From Colwellia sp. (GTDB taxonomy: Bacteria > Pseudomonadota > Gammaproteobacteria > Enterobacterales > Alteromonadaceae), in contig JAPHTO010000049.1 of assembly GCA_026196955.1 (NCBI GenBank), positions 1-64,000 of the forward strand: a DNA stretch of 64,000 nucleotides, read 5' to 3'. The position numbers and the translations under genes were made by a program. Shown here one piece after another: positions 44,723 through 55,400 of the stretch. The notes beneath the pieces were generated by a model. The model did not search any database. It was not told where the DNA came from and saw nothing but the letters and a program-made list of their open reading frames with translations. Positions within the stretch are counted from its first letter, which is position 1; every line of letters begins with the position of its first letter.

Positions 44723-45391
44723 ATGGCAAATAGTAAGTTGCATTATAAAATTATCCCAGTAACCCCTTTTGAACAAAACTGTACCTTATTTTGGTGTGAT
44801 GAAACCAAGCAAGCTGCCGTGGTTGATCCCGGTGGTGATGTTGAAAAAATTATTGCGGCTATTGAAAGTAACAAACTAATGCTAGAAAAAGTGTTAATTA
44901 CTCATGCACATATTGATCACGCTGGTGCAACCCATGCTTTAGCTACACATTATAGTGTGCCTATAGAAGGCCCTCACAAAGAAGATCAGTTTTGGATTGA
45001 CTTAATTGAAGATCAAAAACAACGCTTTGGTTTCGCTTATGCTGAAAAATTTACTCCGAACCGCTTTTTACAGCAGGGTGATAATGTCACGTTTGGTAAT
45101 ATTAGTTTGGAAGTGTATTTCTGCCCGGGTCATACTCCTGGGCACGTGATTTTCTTTCATCGTGACTCTAAACTTGCGCAAGTGGGTGATGTGTTATTTT
45201 GTGGCTCTATCGGTAGAACTGATTTTCCTCGTGGTGATCACGCAACGTTAATCAACTCTATTCGCAATAATTTATTTGCACTGGGGGATGATGTTCGCTT
45301 TATTCCGGGTCATGGACCTATGGGAACATTAGGTCAAGAACGACGAAGTAATCCTTTTGTTAGCGATGCTGCTGTCGGAGCTAGTCGATAA
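44723..45391 (+). CDS. ycbL: MBL-fold hydrolase, YcbL/glyoxalase II-like
   Basis: The 222-residue protein has the metal motif THAHIDHAGATHAL, DPGGDVE, FFCPGHTPGHVIFF, GDVLFCGSIGRTD and IPGHGPMGTLGQE. This is the usual layout of YcbL-type glyoxalase II-like thioesterases. It lacks the C-terminal substrate domain of true GloB, as expected of this group. It is probably a cytoplasmic hydrolase acting on glutathione thioesters. The channel gene follows after 2 bases, so the two are co-transcribed. Confidence 0.9.
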   Translation: MANSKLHYKIIPVTPFEQNCTLFWCDETKQAAVVDPGGDVEKIIAAIESNKLMLEKVLITHAHIDHAGATHALATHYSVPIEGPHKEDQFWIDLIEDQKQRFGFAYAEKFTPNRFLQQGDNVTFGNISLEVYFCPGHTPGHVIFFHRDSKLAQVGDVLFCGSIGRTDFPRGDHATLINSIRNNLFALGDDVRFIPGHGPMGTLGQERRSNPFVSDAAVGASR

Positions 45392-45393
45392 CC

Positions 45394-46221
45394 ATGGCCA
45401 GTTTTGTATTTCGAGCGCAAAGGCGGCTAAAAAAAATAGACTCTAGCAAACTTTTTCAAGGTGTTGTTATTGCTGTTATTTTGCTTTCGGCATTATTAAT
45501 TGGCGCTAAAACGCATAACTTGTCAGCGCAAGCCATTGCGATACTTGCGTTATTAGATCTCGGCGTTACCATTTTCTTTGTGATCGAAATTGTTATTCGC
45601 TACCTTGCTTACCCCAATAAAAAGCGTTTTTTTCACAGTGGTTGGAATATTTTTGATACCGTTATTGTTATTGGTAGCTTAATACCTGCGGGTGGCTCAG
45701 GGGTATTATTAGCTCGGTTGTTAAGGGTTTTTCGCGTATTGCGTTTGGTGTCTATGGTGCCAGAGTTACGCTTGCTCATTAATGCTTTACTAAAAGCTAT
45801 CCCTCGCATGGGCTACATTGCCTTGTTGATGTTTGTTATTTTTTATATCTATGCCGCTATGGGAAGCATGCTGTTTCATCCAATCAATGAAGTACTTTGG
45901 GGGGATGTTTCGATCTCCATGCTAACGCTATTTAGGGTCGCCACGTTTGAAGATTGGACCGATGTTATGTACGAGACTATGGGGGTTTATCCACTTAGCT
46001 GGATATATTACCTAAGCTTTATCTTTTTAACTGCTTTTGTCTTTTTAAATATGATGGTGGGTACAGTATTGGAAGTCATGGCACAGGAGCATGAAAATTA
46101 TCGTGCCGAGCAACATGGTGAAACAGGCGATGGCGGAGAGCCAGCAAGTCGAGCCCAAATAGAAAAGCTTGAAAAAGAGCTTAATGAAATAAAAAAACTG
46201 TTATTAGCAAATAAGCGCTAA
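45394..46221 (+). CDS. Voltage-gated ion channel, bacterial sodium-channel type
   Basis: The 275-residue protein has six TM segments. The S4 voltage sensor is [19 protein letters not shown] with four spaced arginines, and the pore contains TFEDWTDVM. The latter lines up with the selectivity filter of bacterial NaV channels (TLESW), with Asp replacing Ser. S6 is [17 protein letters not shown], and a C-terminal coiled coil ([16 protein letters not shown]) should form a tetramerisation bundle. The filter change could alter selectivity between Na and Ca. It lies 2 bases after the MBL gene, and its end overlaps the convergent yaiI gene by 4 bases. Confidence 0.87.
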   Translation: MASFVFRAQRRLKKIDSSKLFQGVVIAVILLSALLIGAKTHNLSAQAIAILALLDLGVTIFFVIEIVIRYLAYPNKKRFFHSGWNIFDTVIVIGSLIPAGGSGVLLARLLRVFRVLRLVSMVPELRLLINALLKAIPRMGYIALLMFVIFYIYAAMGSMLFHPINEVLWGDVSISMLTLFRVATFEDWTDVMYETMGVYPLSWIYYLSFIFLTAFVFLNMMVGTVLEVMAQEHENYRAEQHGETGDGGEPASRAQIEKLEKELNEIKKLLLANKR

Positions 46222-46679
46222 TTTTTTTGACTGCGTTGATAACGCGTTAAAATACTATCTAAATGGTTAGCAAAAGCTTGTCTATCGCTTTGGCTAAGTG
46301 CTGCGGGGCCGCCGGTTTGTACGCCGCTGGCCCGCATGGTATCCATAAAATCACGAATATTTAGCCGTGATTTTATATTCTCTTTAGTATAAAGCTCTCC
46401 TCTTGGGCTTAATGCTAAAGCTGATTTATCAATAACCTCATTCGCTAAGGGAATATCTGAGGTGATCACCAAATCACCATGATTAACGCGCTTTACAATT
46501 TCATCATCTGCAATATCAAACCCTGAGCTGACCTGCATGAAGTTGATGACCTTTGAAGGAGGAATACGAATAGGGTGGTTAGCCACTAATGTGGTGTCAA
46601 TTTTAGTGCGCTCGGCGGCTTTAAATAATATTTCTTTGATCACCACAGGACAGGCATCCGCATCAACCCAAATTTTCAT
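46218..46679 (-). CDS. yaiI: YaiI/YqxD family protein (UPF0178)
   Basis: The 153-residue product begins [18 protein letters not shown], the UPF0178 signature, and contains [26 protein letters not shown] and [11 protein letters not shown]-like segments. The fold is PIN-like, so a nuclease activity is possible, but no function is proven. It is convergent with the channel gene (4-base overlap) and divergent from the alkyltransferase-like gene with a 71-base gap. Confidence 0.93.
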   Translation of the reverse strand: MKIWVDADACPVVIKEILFKAAERTKIDTTLVANHPIRIPPSKVINFMQVSSGFDIADDEIVKRVNHGDLVITSDIPLANEVIDKSALALSPRGELYTKENIKSRLNIRDFMDTMRASGVQTGGPAALSQSDRQAFANHLDSILTRYQRSQKN

Positions 46680-46750
46680 AATATTCCCAAGATATGCTAC
46701 GATTTAATCTCACTATAATAACCGATCCGTTTGGATAAATTGGAATTTCT

Positions 46751-47116
46751 TTGCAAAACCCTTCTATAAAACCCCAATATGCTCAAATTTGGCAAACGGT
46801 GCAGTTAATTCCCCAAGGTAAAGTCGCTTGTTATGGACAAATTGCTGATTTAGCAGGCTTGCCCGGTAGAGCTCGTTTAGTCGGAAAAGTTTTAGGCAAA
46901 GTGCCTGAAACGGGGTTTAGAGGGCAAACTGTGCCTTGGTTTCGTGTAATAAACTCTCAGGGAAAAATATCTTTTGCGCCAGGAAGTGAGTACTTTGAAA
47001 AACAAAAGCAGCACTTACAAGAAGAACAAGTGGTAGTCATTGGCGCTAGAATCAAACTCAAAGAGTTTCAATGGCAACCTGATTTAAGTGAAATTCTTTT
47101 TGCATTAGAATTCTAA
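46751..47116 (+). CDS. Alkyltransferase-like protein (ATL)
   Basis: The 121-residue protein resembles the DNA-binding domain of O6-alkylguanine alkyltransferases: PQGKVACYGQIADLAGLPGRARLVGKVL. The reactive PCHRV motif is PWFRVI (Trp63 for Cys), so it cannot transfer alkyl groups. ATL proteins bind O6-alkylguanine and hand it to nucleotide excision repair. The TTG start follows no strong ribosome binding site, and no in-frame ATG is nearby. It is a stand-alone gene just before the nuo operon, with a hairpin after its stop. Confidence 0.9.
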   Translation: MQNPSIKPQYAQIWQTVQLIPQGKVACYGQIADLAGLPGRARLVGKVLGKVPETGFRGQTVPWFRVINSQGKISFAPGSEYFEKQKQHLQEEQVVVIGARIKLKEFQWQPDLSEILFALEF

Positions 47117-47124
47117 TCTTTGTA

Positions 47125-47142
47125 ATCAGCGATAACGCTGAT
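47125..47142 (+). terminator. Hairpin after the ATL gene
   Basis: ATCAGCG (47125-47131) and CGCTGAT (47136-47142) form a perfect 7-bp stem 8 bases past the stop. The T-tract is broken (CTCATATTTCTT), so termination may be partial. Confidence 0.55.
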
Positions 47143-47457
47143 CTCATATTTCTTACTCTTCTTTATTCCTTAGCTTAATAGCAAAAGGAACAATAAATTA
47201 GTTCAAATGGCATAACATCGCTTGTAGCCCTTGTTATTAACGCAATCACATTGAAAACAAATAAAAATTTCCATTTTTAAAAATCTTTACTATGCTTATT
47301 TTATGAGCAGTAATGAGAAAAATAATCACTTGGTAAGTTTGCTGTCTATCATCTTTTCAATAAACGTTAATAAAAAATATCCTAATAGTTTGTGCCAAGC
47401 TAATACTGCTGTTGAGTATGGCTTAAAAATAATAACAACATAGGAATTGGGGGCGTA
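47143..47457. promoter_or_regulatory. nuo promoter region
   Basis: This 315-base gap separates the ATL hairpin from nuoA and should hold the nuo promoter. A/T-rich runs (AAAATTTCCATTTTTAAAAATC) near 47,265-47,290 may be an UP-like element. I cannot place -35/-10 boxes with confidence, and no gene is visible. Confidence 0.4.
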
Positions 47458-47886
47458 GTGGAATTAACTAGTCAAATTAATGAAATTTGGCCACTAGCGG
47501 CATACTTTGTCATTTTAGTCGCTATGCTTATTTTTATGATGTTGCTGTCCTACTTTTTAGGCCCTAAAACCAAAACCTTAGCTAAAAATACCCCCTATGA
47601 GTCTGGCATAGTTTCTATTGATAACAATAAAACTCGCTTTGGCAATCACTTCTTTTTGTATGCTATCTTTTTTGTCATTTTTGATCTTGAAACCATTTTT
47701 CTTTTCGCTTGGGTAATTGCCTTTGATGAAGTAGGTTGGCTTGGTTTTATTGAAGCGAGCATTTTTATTGCGGTATTACTTGCTGCGCTCGTTTACTTAA
47801 TAAGAATCGGAGCCTTAGAGCTAAAACACCGTCACCAAGGACACAGATTACAGCAGCTTAACTTTGAAAATAAGGGGCGTTCTTGA
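47458..47886 (+). CDS. nuoA: NADH-quinone oxidoreductase subunit A
   Basis: NuoA is a small three-TM subunit at the membrane/peripheral arm junction of complex I. The 142-residue product has the TM segments ~13-32, ~65-87 and ~95-117, the conserved loop KNTPYESGI with the usual Glu, and [21 protein letters not shown]. The start is a GTG preceded by GGGGG; no upstream ATG is in frame. It is the first gene of the nuo operon, and its TGA overlaps the nuoB ATG by one base. Confidence 0.95.
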   Translation: MELTSQINEIWPLAAYFVILVAMLIFMMLLSYFLGPKTKTLAKNTPYESGIVSIDNNKTRFGNHFFLYAIFFVIFDLETIFLFAWVIAFDEVGWLGFIEASIFIAVLLAALVYLIRIGALELKHRHQGHRLQQLNFENKGRS

Positions 47887-48524
47887 TGGACTGGTCATTA
47901 ACAAAAGCCAAGCTTGATGAACAGATGTTGCAAGCTAAAGGGATTAGTGAGCAAGAATTACAACGCAGTGTCTTTATGGCAAAGCTTGACGACATGGTGA
48001 ACTGGGGCAGAAAAAACTCCATTTGGCCATTTAATTTTGGCTTAAGTTGCTGCTATGTAGAAATGGCCACTAGTTTTACTTCTCGTCATGATATTGCCCG
48101 TTTTGGTGCTGAGGTTATTCGAGCAACGCCGCGACAAGCGGATTTAATGGTGATTTCAGGCACCTGCTTTCGCAAAATGGCTCCTGTTATTCAGCACTTA
48201 TATGAACAGTTACTTGAACCGCGTTGGATTATTTCGATGGGCTCTTGCGCCAACTCAGGCGGCATGTATGACATTTACTCTGTGGTACAAGGGGTGGATA
48301 AATTTATCCCTGTTGATGTTTATGTACCGGGCTGCCCACCTCGACCAGAAGCTTTACTTGAAGGTTTGCTCTTGTTGCAAAATAAAATTCAACATCAACC
48401 GCGTCCGCTAAGTTGGGTGGTAGGAGAGCAATCTGTCTCCCAAATAGCCAAGCCCTCGTTACGTGATATTAAGCATGAACAACGTATACAAGTTACTAAC
48501 CTTGATTCACCTGACGGCTGCTAA
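47886..48524 (+). CDS. nuoB: NADH-quinone oxidoreductase subunit B
   Basis: NuoB carries the terminal 4Fe-4S cluster N2. Cluster ligands are visible as SCCYVEM (tandem Cys), SGTCFRKM and [15 protein letters not shown], with [13 protein letters not shown] start at ATG 47886 (212 aa), not at the TTG one codon upstream, since the TGATG junction couples it to nuoA. It sits at the quinone site with the D part of NuoCD, encoded directly downstream. Confidence 0.96.
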   Translation: MDWSLTKAKLDEQMLQAKGISEQELQRSVFMAKLDDMVNWGRKNSIWPFNFGLSCCYVEMATSFTSRHDIARFGAEVIRATPRQADLMVISGTCFRKMAPVIQHLYEQLLEPRWIISMGSCANSGGMYDIYSVVQGVDKFIPVDVYVPGCPPRPEALLEGLLLLQNKIQHQPRPLSWVVGEQSVSQIAKPSLRDIKHEQRIQVTNLDSPDGC

Positions 48525-48536
48525 AGGAAAGCACGA

Positions 48537-50351
48537 ATGGCTGCAACGCATACTAACAAGGCTTTAGATTTTTCAACCAAGAATGATTGGCAACAAGCTA
48601 ACGTTATTGATATTTATCAGGAGATAATTGCTCTCGCTCCTGATGTAGAGTTAATGCCAGTAACAGCAGTGGAAAATGTTGTAGATGATATTCCAAGTTT
48701 TTGGCTTGATAAGGCAAAGTTGTGCTCAGTGATGCAAGCGCTTAAACATGATTTATCTAAGCCTTTTGACATGTGCTTTGATTTAACCGCTATTGATGAA
48801 ACTGAGCGTCAGCATAAAGCAAAATTTATCAGCGATTTTACCGTCAGTTACCATCTTAGATCACACGCCAGAAATCAAGATATTCGTTTAAAAGTAGCCG
48901 TTAGTCACCTTGATAAAAAACTCGAAAGTGTGACCAGCTTTTGGCCAAATGCCAATTGGTATGAGCGTGAAGTATGGGATATGTTTGGTATTGAGTTTAT
49001 TGGCCATCCTTATCTTTGCCGTATCTTAATGCCTAAAACCTGGCAAGGACACCCGCTATTAAAAACTCACCCTGCTCGTGCCACTGAATTGGCGCCGTTT
49101 ACCTTGCCTCCTGATGAGCAGGACAAAGAGCAGCAAGCACTAAAATTCAGTCCTGAAGCGTGGGGCATGAAAAGGCAAAATAAACATAATGATTTTATGT
49201 TTTTAAATCTTGGCCCAAATCACCCTAGTGTTCATGGCGCTTTTCGTATTGTGCTACAAATGGATGGCGAAGAAATTGTTGATTGTGTCCCTGATATTGG
49301 CTACCACCATCGCGGCGCTGAAAAAATGGGTGAGCGGCAATCATGGCACAGCTACATTCCCTATACCGATCGTATTGATTACTTAGGGGGGGTGATGAAC
49401 AACTTCCCTTACGTGATGGCAGTGGAAAAACTTGCTGGTATTACTGTGCCAGATAGAGCCAAAGTTATTCGCATTATGACGGCTGAGATGTTTCGTATTT
49501 TATCGCATTTATTATTTTACGGTACATTCGCCCAAGATATTGGTGCCTTGTCACCTATTTTTTATATGTTTATCGATAGAGAAAAGCTGTTTGGCATTAT
49601 TGAAGCATTCACTGGCGCCAGAATGCATCCTAGCTGGTTCCGTATTGGCGGCGTTGCTCACGACTTACCACAGGGGTGGGAGAAGCTAGTGAGAGATTAT
49701 GTTAACTATTTGCCAAAGCGTCTCGATGAATATGAAAAAATGGTGATGCAAAATGCTCTATTGAAAAAGCGCACTGTTGATATTGGCGCTTACTCAAGTA
49801 AAGAAGCATTGGAATGGGGAGTGACTGGCCCAGGACTACGTGCAACGGGGTATGCTTGGGATATGCGTAAACAACGCCCTTATAGTGGCTATGATCAATT
49901 TGATTTTGAGGTGCCTATTGGTCATAAAGGGGATTGTTACGACAGGTGTCGGGTACGAGTGGAAGAAATGCGTCAAAGCATTCGTATTATTGAACAATGC
50001 TTAAATAATATGCCGCAAGGGCCATATAAAGCTGAGCACCCACAAACTACACCCCCTGATAAAGCTCGCACCATGCAAGATATTGACACCCTAATTCCCC
50101 ACTTTGTCAATGTGACATGGGGGCCTGTTATCCCTGCGGGTGAGGTTGCTACTTTTGTAGAAGCAACGAAGGGGATTATGGGATATCACTTAATTAGCGA
50201 TGGCAGCACCATGAGTTATCGAACTCGTATTCGTACTCCTAGTTTTGCTCATTTGCAAATGTTGCCATTAATTTCTAAAGGGCAAATGGTGGCTGATCTA
50301 ATTGCCACACTTGGCAGTATTGATTACGTCATGGCCGATGTAGATAGGTAG
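48537..50351 (+). CDS. nuoCD: NADH-quinone oxidoreductase fused subunit CD
   Basis: The 604-residue protein joins NuoC (~25-190; [27 protein letters not shown]) and NuoD (~215-604; [54 protein letters not shown]). The fusion is the standard state in many gammaproteobacteria, including E. coli. NuoD provides part of the quinone pocket, with the conserved His in [15 protein letters not shown] precedes the ATG. An 85-base gap, larger than elsewhere in the operon, separates it from nuoE. Confidence 0.97.
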   Translation: MAATHTNKALDFSTKNDWQQANVIDIYQEIIALAPDVELMPVTAVENVVDDIPSFWLDKAKLCSVMQALKHDLSKPFDMCFDLTAIDETERQHKAKFISDFTVSYHLRSHARNQDIRLKVAVSHLDKKLESVTSFWPNANWYEREVWDMFGIEFIGHPYLCRILMPKTWQGHPLLKTHPARATELAPFTLPPDEQDKEQQALKFSPEAWGMKRQNKHNDFMFLNLGPNHPSVHGAFRIVLQMDGEEIVDCVPDIGYHHRGAEKMGERQSWHSYIPYTDRIDYLGGVMNNFPYVMAVEKLAGITVPDRAKVIRIMTAEMFRILSHLLFYGTFAQDIGALSPIFYMFIDREKLFGIIEAFTGARMHPSWFRIGGVAHDLPQGWEKLVRDYVNYLPKRLDEYEKMVMQNALLKKRTVDIGAYSSKEALEWGVTGPGLRATGYAWDMRKQRPYSGYDQFDFEVPIGHKGDCYDRCRVRVEEMRQSIRIIEQCLNNMPQGPYKAEHPQTTPPDKARTMQDIDTLIPHFVNVTWGPVIPAGEVATFVEATKGIMGYHLISDGSTMSYRTRIRTPSFAHLQMLPLISKGQMVADLIATLGSIDYVMADVDR

Positions 50352-50436
50352 CAGCGAGCTATCAACTAACAAGAATAGGTTAGCTTTTAAAGGTAATAAG
50401 AATTGTAGGTATCAATAACGATAGTAATAGGCACTT

Positions 50437-51000
50437 ATGAAAACTGATAATGACCTTAGTTCAAATCAAAGGATAGCTAGTGTGATGCTAGACGATGAAG
50501 AAACTTGCTTTCGTCAGTATCTAAGTTCGGCTGAAATTGCGGCAATTGAACATGAAGTGGCTATTATGGAAAGCCGTGAAGCTGCTGGTATTGAGGCGCT
50601 AAAAGTTGTTCAACAGCACCGTGGTTGGATTAGTGATGAAAGTTTGGTTGCTATCGCTCAATGTCTGAATATTTCCAGTGCGCAATTAGAAGGGGTGGCA
50701 ACCTTTTATAACCTTATTTATCGACAACCCGTGGGGCGCTTTGTTATTCACCTGTGTGACAGTATTAGTTGTCACCTCACAGGATATGACGAAATTTTGC
50801 AAGCTATTAAAGGGCACTTAGGGATAGATTATGGACAAACAACAGGTGATGGCGAGTTTACCTTACTGTCAAATGCTTGTTTAGGTAACTGTGATAAATC
50901 TCCCGCTATGATGATTAATGCTCAGCATTATCATTCACTGACCCCTGAATCTGTCATTGCTATTCTTAATGGCTTAAGTCAAAAAGTGGAGCCGCAGTGA
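50437..51000 (+). CDS. nuoE: NADH-quinone oxidoreductase subunit E
   Basis: NuoE binds a 2Fe-2S cluster (N1a) next to NuoF. Ligands are visible as CDSISC and NACLGNC. The 187-residue length is normal, with an acidic N-terminal extension. QHRGWISDESLVAIAQ and VATFYNLIYRQPVG are typical of the family. The TGA overlaps the nuoF ATG by one base. Confidence 0.95.
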   Translation: MKTDNDLSSNQRIASVMLDDEETCFRQYLSSAEIAAIEHEVAIMESREAAGIEALKVVQQHRGWISDESLVAIAQCLNISSAQLEGVATFYNLIYRQPVGRFVIHLCDSISCHLTGYDEILQAIKGHLGIDYGQTTGDGEFTLLSNACLGNCDKSPAMMINAQHYHSLTPESVIAILNGLSQKVEPQ

Positions 51001-52415
51001 TGGATAACAAACATTTAGAAGCTGCTTTGGAGCAAGCGTTGACAAAGCCACTCACCCATTTAGTTAATCTTGAACATCCGCTTGATTTTAATGCTTATGT
51101 GCATGCTGGTGGTTATATGGGGGCAACTAAAGCCCTTAAAGAGTTCACTCCAAAAGAAGTGTTAACTATTGTGAGTAACTCTGGTTTAAAAGGCCGAGGC
51201 GGCGCAGGTTTTCCCACAGGCATGAAATGGAGTTGTGTCCCGTCTTTGCAAGAAAATACGGCTGGTCATTCAATAAATAAGCTAGAAAATAGTTACTTGA
51301 TTTGTAATGCCGATGAGATGGAGCCGGGGACATTTAAAGATAGACATTTACTTGAAGGTGTTCCACATCAGCTTATCGAAGCAATGATAATTGCCAGTTA
51401 TACCATTAGCGCTAACAAGGCTTTCATTTTTTTAAGAGGCGAATATCATCTTGCTGCGAAGCGCTTGCAAAAGGCTATTGATGAAGCCTATGAAAACAAT
51501 TGGCTTGGCGCAAAAATTCAAGGCAGTGACTATCAATTAGATTTGTATCTACACACAAGTGCCGGTCGTTATATTTGCGGTGAAGAAACAGCGTTAATTA
51601 ATGCTTTAGAGGGGAAGCGTGCTAACCCTAGAGCTAAGCCGCCATTTCCACAGGTGAGTGGTTTATTTGGTAAACCCACAGTGGTAAATAATGTCGAAAC
51701 GTTAAGTAATTTACCACATATCTTAAAGCATGGCAGTGAATGGTTTAAAGACTTATCACCTCATAGTGATCCCGGTACAAAAATGTACGCCGCTTGTGGA
51801 CAAGTGAAAAAGCCAGGGCTTTGGGAGTTGCCTATGGGGGTGACAATACGTGAGCTGCTTTTCGAACATGCAGGTGGTATGCCAGATGGAGTGCAATTAA
51901 AAGGCTTATTACCAGGTGGTGCCTCAACAGACTTTTTAACTGAGCAGCATCTTGATACGCCGATGGATTTTGATTCTATCGGGAAGGCTGGTAGTCGGCT
52001 TGGAACAGGAGGACTAATTGTTTTAGGTGACAAACATTGTCCTGTGGCCATGGTATTAAATTTATTACAATTTTTTGCTCAAGAGTCTTGTGGTTGGTGT
52101 ACGCCTTGCCGTGATGGTACGGCTTGGGCAGTAGAAATTTTAACCCGTATTGAGCAAGGGAAAGGCACCAATGCCGATTTAAAACAGCTTGAAGAGCTGT
52201 GTGACTTTATGTGGCTAGGCAAAACTCACTGCGCGTTAGCACCTGGGGCTGTTGAGCCATTAAAGAGTGCTATGCGATATTTTAAAGCTGATTTTGAACA
52301 ACATATTGAACAAGGCTGTTGTTCATATCAAAAAGCAAAGGGCGAGTTAACAACAAGTGAGGAGCAATTAGCGAAAGAGCAAAGGAAGGGAGAGCATCAT
52401 GACTGCGCAAAATAA
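51000..52415 (+). CDS. nuoF: NADH-quinone oxidoreductase subunit F
   Basis: NuoF binds NADH, FMN and the 4Fe-4S cluster N3. The nucleotide-binding loop GRGGAGFPTGMKW, ICNADEMEPGTFKDRHL, and the cluster ligands ESCGWCTPCRDG plus THCALAPG are intact. I start at ATG 51000 (471 aa), overlapping the nuoE stop; the ORF-track GTG one codon earlier is less likely. The last ~30 residues are a basic/acidic tail. The 3' end overlaps nuoG by 17 bases. Confidence 0.96.
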   Translation: MDNKHLEAALEQALTKPLTHLVNLEHPLDFNAYVHAGGYMGATKALKEFTPKEVLTIVSNSGLKGRGGAGFPTGMKWSCVPSLQENTAGHSINKLENSYLICNADEMEPGTFKDRHLLEGVPHQLIEAMIIASYTISANKAFIFLRGEYHLAAKRLQKAIDEAYENNWLGAKIQGSDYQLDLYLHTSAGRYICGEETALINALEGKRANPRAKPPFPQVSGLFGKPTVVNNVETLSNLPHILKHGSEWFKDLSPHSDPGTKMYAACGQVKKPGLWELPMGVTIRELLFEHAGGMPDGVQLKGLLPGGASTDFLTEQHLDTPMDFDSIGKAGSRLGTGGLIVLGDKHCPVAMVLNLLQFFAQESCGWCTPCRDGTAWAVEILTRIEQGKGTNADLKQLEELCDFMWLGKTHCALAPGAVEPLKSAMRYFKADFEQHIEQGCCSYQKAKGELTTSEEQLAKEQRKGEHHDCAK

Positions 52416-55400
52416 ATCATCAAAAGTCACGATTTATATCGATGATATCCCTTATCAAGTTTCAACTGACAATAATCTGCTTGCAGGGGTTTTATCCAAT
52501 AAACTTAACTTGCCTTATTTTTGTTGGCACCCTTCAATGGGCTCAGTCGGTGCTTGCCGCCAATGTGCTGTCACCCAATATCAAGATGAAAATGACACCC
52601 GTGGTCGTATGATCATGTCATGTATGACTCCTGTGGTTGATGGTATGCGTATCGGCCTTAAAGATAGCGCTTCGTCTAAATTTAGGGAGCAAATCATCGC
52701 GGCCATGATGACTAATCACCCTCATGATTGCCCTGTTTGTGCAGAAGGCGGAGAATGTCACTTACAAGATATGACTGTCATTACAGGGCATACTAGCCGA
52801 GATTATTGTGGAGAAAAACGCACTTTTACTAATCAATATTTAGGTGAGTTAGTCGGCCATGAAATGAACCGCTGTATTACATGTTATCGTTGTGTGCGCT
52901 TTTATAAAGACTATGCTGGCGGAAAAGATTTTGATGTTTTTGGTAGTAGAAATCAAGTGTACTTTGGCCGGCAAAAAGAGGGTTGCTTGGAAAGCCCTTT
53001 TAGCGGCAACTTAGTAGAAGTGTGTCCGACAGGGGTTTTTACCAATAAACTTTTTTCTGCTCACTATACGCGTAAATGGGATTTACAATCTGCGCCTTCA
53101 ATATGTGCTCATTGCTCTGTCGGGTGTAATACCAGTATAGGTGAACGTTACGGCTCCGTTAGACGGGTTACGAATCGCTATAACCATGATCTTAATGGTT
53201 ATTTTTTATGTGATCGTGGTCGTTTTGGTATTGGCTTTGTTAATGCCAGTCATCGTATTCGTACCATTAAAGGCATTAATACCAAAGCGGGTGAGCCAGT
53301 AACAGGCGCTTTTAATGAGAAAAGCTTTACTAAAGCAATGCTTGAACATAACCGTGAACATTTTATTGGTATTGGCTCAGCTCGCGCTTCATTTGAAGGA
53401 AACCGCTTATTAAAGTATTTGGTAGGTCGAGAAAACTTCTCATTAGGTTATACCAATGAAGAAATGAAACTAGCATTAAGGCACAAACAGTTACTTGCTC
53501 AATACCCACAACAAAGTTTAGCGGGCATGGAAAATTTAAGCCGACGAGGTCATGGTGAGCTACAACATGATTTAGTACTAATTATTGGTGAAAATTTAGA
53601 GCAAACAGCACCGCGTTTAGCGTTAACTATTAAACAAGTGTTAAGAAACTCAGCCTTAGACAAAGCAGATAGCATTGGCGTGAAGCACTGGCAAGATGCC
53701 GCAGTGAGAACTTATGCAGGCGACACCACAACGCCATTGTTTTCTTTACAAGCTCAACGGACAAGTTTTGATGAGTTAGCAAAAGGAACTTTGTGTCTAT
53801 CGCCAGATAATATAACTATGATGGTGGAGCGTTTAACACAAATGCTTCATGATGATTTTGCGACTCAGACAGTAGTTCCGTTAAAAGAACAAGCGAGTGA
53901 AAAAACAACTAACGACACTATTGATAATAAGCGCCAAGCGAATGAGTCGCTAGATCAAGATAGTGATAAATTCTTGCTTTTATTAGCAAGAACACTGTCA
54001 AAAGCCAGTGCACCACTTATTGTCAGTGGTCTAAGCTTGAAAAGTACAGCACTTCTTAGTGCTATTGATGACTTAATGGCATGTCTAAGCCAAAAATCAC
54101 ATGGCATTGCTCCTGAGCTAACTATGGTTGCACCTGAGTGCAATAGTGTTGGCAACCTACATTTTTTATCTGAGCATTCATTATCTATTGAACAAATTCT
54201 TGCTCGCTTAACTGCTGACCAAGACTCAACAGCGTTAACCCCAAAAGGTAGCAAAACGACTAGCTTGTTAATTCTTGAACAAGATTTAGCTCAAATTAGC
54301 GCAGAACAGTTGAATGTATTGCGTGAACACTGCAAGTGCATGATAGTGTTAGAACATAGTAAGACTAGGTTAACGGATATTGCTGATATCGTTTTACCCG
54401 TCGCTGCAGTAAGTGAAAGCGGCGGTCATTTTGTTAATTATCAGGGCAGGTTACAAGCCTTTTATTCAGCTCACCTTCCGGTTAAACCCATTATGCCAAA
54501 CTGGCAGTATTTAGTACTTTTGGCAAAAAGTTTATTTACACATAGCGAAATTGATTTTTCTAACCTAAAGCAATTATATCGCTTTTTTGCCAAACATGGT
54601 GAGCCTTGGGCATTGCAAATACTTACCTGCGATAAAAATGCTCAAGAGAAGCGACAAGTCGCAAGGCAGACACACAGAGCAAGCGGTCGCACAGCTGTCA
54701 TGGCAAATCAGTCTGTTCATGAAGTTAAAACTTATGTTGAGGGGAAAAACAATAAAGACGAGCTATATGCCTATTCGATGGAAGGTACTCGTGCTGCAGG
54801 ACATGGCATGCCTTTTACTTGGGCACCTGCATGGAATTCGAACCAGTCAGTTTTACAATACCAGCAAGAAGTTAATGGCGAGTTAGCTTGCCGACAAAAT
54901 GAGAATTTTTTACACCTAAACCTATCGGCATTTTTTGATGAAAGTGAAAGTCATTCGCTTACCGAGAAACTTGAGCAGTTATGGCCAAGTCCTCAATGGC
55001 TTGAAAAAGAACAAAACTGCTTAGTGCTAATGCAAAATTTACCTTGGTTTTTAGTGGATCAACAAAGTAAAAATCTGCCTGAATTTATTTTAATGTTTGC
55101 AGGCAATAAGTTATCAGTGTCGAGCACGTTAGCGCAGCAATATGATTTTAAGGTCGGTGATATCGCTAAACTCACATTATCTGGACAGTCCTTTTTTGCT
55201 CAAATTAATCTAGCAGATAAATTACCCAATGGCGTGATACAAGCGAGTATTTTTGAGCTTCCCATGTTAGTGAATAACTGTACTTTAGCGCCAGAGCAAC
55301 TTACCAAGGCAAATCAAGCAGAAGTGGCTGAATTCAGTCAGTGTGAAGAATTAAGAATTGTCACTGCTACTCAAGAAAAGTCAGACATATTAGTTAGACT

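Noticed and set aside
51761-52051. 96-codon minus-strand ORF inside nuoF
   Set aside because: It lies entirely opposite a conserved nuoF segment and has no ribosome binding site or recognisable product.
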